Shown here: positions 62,035 to 64,000 of the stretch, one piece after another
Layout of the letters: each line of letters starts with the position of its first letter
Numbering within the stretch: position 1 is the first letter of the stretch
Assembly: GCA_008360955.1 (NCBI GenBank)
Contig: LUCM01006188.1
Location: 153,250 to 217,249 of the forward strand
Reading direction: 5' to 3'
Length of the DNA stretch: 64,000 bases
Source: Fasciolopsis buskii
Lineage: Eukaryota > Platyhelminthes > Trematoda > Plagiorchiida > Fasciolidae
Translations under genes and position numbers: made by a program
The notes under the pieces: generated by a model
Seen by the model: the letters and a program-made list of their open reading frames with translations, nothing else
The model's database searches: none
What the model was told of the DNA's origin: nothing

Positions 62035-63816
62035 GTGAGTAGTTCTGACCTTGTTAGGCTTATCTAATTTCCAGATCGCTCAGGACCATTGTGGGGTGAT
62101 AATAATCGTTAAGCGTGCATTTTTCCTTGTAACTGATAGTGAAACATTTACCATTGCAAGTAATATAAATGCAACGCAGCGATCGCATCTCGTCTTACAC
62201 CTTAGACATGTATGCACATTGAACCCGATGGAACGAGAGCAACTGATCATTTTTCCCTTAAGTACTTGCAGAGGAAAATCGTTTTTAATCACTTCGTCAT
62301 CGAGATTTTGTGTTAGCGCAACCATGCTCACTTGGAATAGGTAAACACCCAATTCGATTCGATGACCCGGAATAATTCTTCTTCCTGAGCTGTTGGATGG
62401 GCTAGCCGGACAGCGTCAGCGTCTTTCTAACAGCACTGGTTTTCGGGAGGGACTTCACGTGCCAAGCTTCTTATTTCTATTTCATATGTTGTATTCCCGC
62501 CTCCCAGTCAGTTAACAAGAAGTTAATTGAATACTTTTATAAAAGGCACGCGGAATTTCCTCATAAAAATCCAGTTCTAGTAGTGCTAGTGGTAACCACT
62601 CGTGTATTTTGCCTCGATTGATAAGATACGCTCTCAGTTTACTGGAAACTGACGTATATTTTCTGATGGTCAGCGCTGTCCACAAAGTTCCTTCAGACTG
62701 CACTGAAAACGCGTGAATCGGTTAATCCAATAAAGTTAATTTATTTTCTCACATTTTCCAGGTTGTTCACTAACCTGGGTTTTAGGTTTCAAAATCTCAT
62801 TTAGTTTAGCTGGCGTCTGGGGTAGATTTTTGGCTTAGCTTGGCATTTCTGCCAATGCGGCCGCACATTTTAGTAATTTCATTCATTAAACGTCCCAACT
62901 AGAAAATAATAAAAGTAGAACCCTATTCTCCTGTGTGTACTCTTTTCAACATTCGATAGCGCATGTTTTGCAGTAAGGTTTACCAGCCTCGATTTCGTTT
63001 CATCTACAGACAGCACCAAAAATGTCAGTCCCGATGTTTTTGTGATTTTTCAAAAGTCCAAACTTTGTCAGCCTTTAAAATGACAAATTGAAGAACCAGG
63101 AAGGTTTTTGTCTCGCTGTTTCTGGAATCCGGGTTGTGGGCAAATATGTGGCCATCAGCGGTCACTGTACGTTTGTAAATAAACACCACCGATCAGTTCT
63201 GTTCGATCGATTAGCATAAACATGGGGTTGTTTGTGCGATCAAACCAACTGTATTCATGCATAAGTGGGACACAAAAGCCCTTGCATGGGCAAAACGGAA
63301 AGGACCCATCGATCACATGATACACAACTGGTGTGCGAACGATGACAAAGTTGGGGAAGCTAGTTAAAAACAAAATTCATTCTGTTAAATGTTCTTCAAA
63401 TATGTTTGTCAGGTCAGTCGACACCCGGTTTGTGAGGTGATTACTAGACTCCCGAGATCCAAGGTAGATTGTAACCCTGACTACTAAATCGTTATTTTCC
63501 AACTCTGACAGAAACAGCGAAACATTTGCCGTCCTTCACAAGTTTCATAACTAGGTGATGCTGAAAGTTTGAGCGGCTTTACATTAACATACGTGTAAGT
63601 AAAGGCGTATAAGATTAACAAAATTTTCTGGGGATGTACGGTCGATATCATGATTGTTTCCACACATCAGGTATGCAGACATAGTAATCTGTTGTCCAAT
63701 CATCCATATACTTCTACAACATGCTAGTGGTTCTAGCATTGCAATCTCATTTGAACCATGTGGAGTGTGTCCGGACAATTAGGTGAGCAGTGAATCATAA
63801 CGGTGGTTCATGAAGC
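62035..63816 (+). other. Gene C first intron (inferred)
   Basis: No confident second exon. Acceptor-like sites at about 62760 and 62975 lead straight into stops in the required phase 0. A 24-base candidate, 63413-63436 (TATGTTTGTCAG acceptor, GAG|GTGATT donor, VSRHPVCE), is open and phase-compatible but weak. Gene C probably continues past the right edge. Confidence 0.35.
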
Positions 63817-63842
63817 ATATATATATATATATATATATATAT
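63817..63842. repeat. (AT)n microsatellite
   Basis: Uninterrupted AT alternation just left of the second copy of the interspersed repeat; another short AT run follows at about 63927-63940. Confidence 0.93.
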
Positions 63843-63871
63843 ACGTTTGACAACGAGTCCTAGTTTGGATC

Positions 63872-63927
63872 GAAACGTCACGATAAACGTATTAACTCAG
63901 TGTACGCCTTCTCAACTCTAAAAATAC
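63872..63927 (+). repeat. Interspersed repeat, copy 2
   Basis: The same-orientation partner of 202-256, starting GAAACGTCACGATAAACG and ending CTCTAAAAATAC. It differs from copy 1 by a few substitutions and small indels and is flanked on both sides by AT tracts. Confidence 0.7.
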
Positions 63928-64000
63928 ATATATATATATATCACCAGAATCATATGTGTAGGGTCAGGAGTGTTCATGGAAGCTTTTCGTGGAAGAGTTC

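Noticed and set aside
1..64000. CRISPR array, bacterial operons or riboswitches
   Set aside because: No regularly spaced direct repeats or dense same-strand genes with ribosome binding sites; the sequence is clearly eukaryotic.

Overview
This window looks like nuclear DNA from a flatworm, most likely a digenean trematode. Long stretches have no usable gene, exons are few and far apart with GT/AG borders, and there are many (AT)n tracts. It also carries an RTE-clade non-LTR retrotransposon ending in a GAT tail, a decayed Penelope-like element and several tRNA-derived SINEs. That mix, at a moderate base composition, fits trematodes of the Fasciola/Opisthorchis/Paragonimus type better than a bacterium, a virus or an AT-rich schistosome. 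The species assignment is inference.

Layout. 1-33.6 kb is mostly intergenic or intronic: AT microsatellites, three tRNA-like SINEs (9.08, 25.6 and 31.2 kb), a Penelope-like remnant near 21 kb, and weak exon candidates only. 33.6-41.7 kb (+) holds gene A, a 3' portion of at least five exons joined by phase-1 introns, with a reading frame that stays open across every junction and ends in a stop at 41657-41659. One of its introns contains a nearly full-length but frame-broken RTE element (33.74-36.87 kb). Gene A encodes a Ser/Arg/Ala-rich, probably disordered protein that I do not recognise.

45.6-56.5 kb (-) holds gene B. A TATA box and a short exon coding a signal peptide lie at about 56.3 kb. 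A 629-base terminal exon at 45.85-46.48 kb codes a Thr/Ser/Asn-rich, mucin-like secreted protein. The terminal exon has no start codon of its own, so a start-to-stop ORF scan misses it. A 33-base, phase-compatible candidate microexon lies between them, which gives the gene the architecture of the micro-exon genes (MEGs) known from parasitic flatworms. The large intron also carries a head-to-head inverted pair of SINEs.

61.3 kb to the right edge (+) holds gene C: a TATA box, then a 240-codon first coding exon of an acidic-to-basic, low-complexity protein, with a strong donor. Its remaining exons lie downstream and probably leave the window. A short repeat occurs near both ends of the window (0.2 and 63.9 kb). 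The three genes are not visibly related in pathway. The most novel object is gene B.
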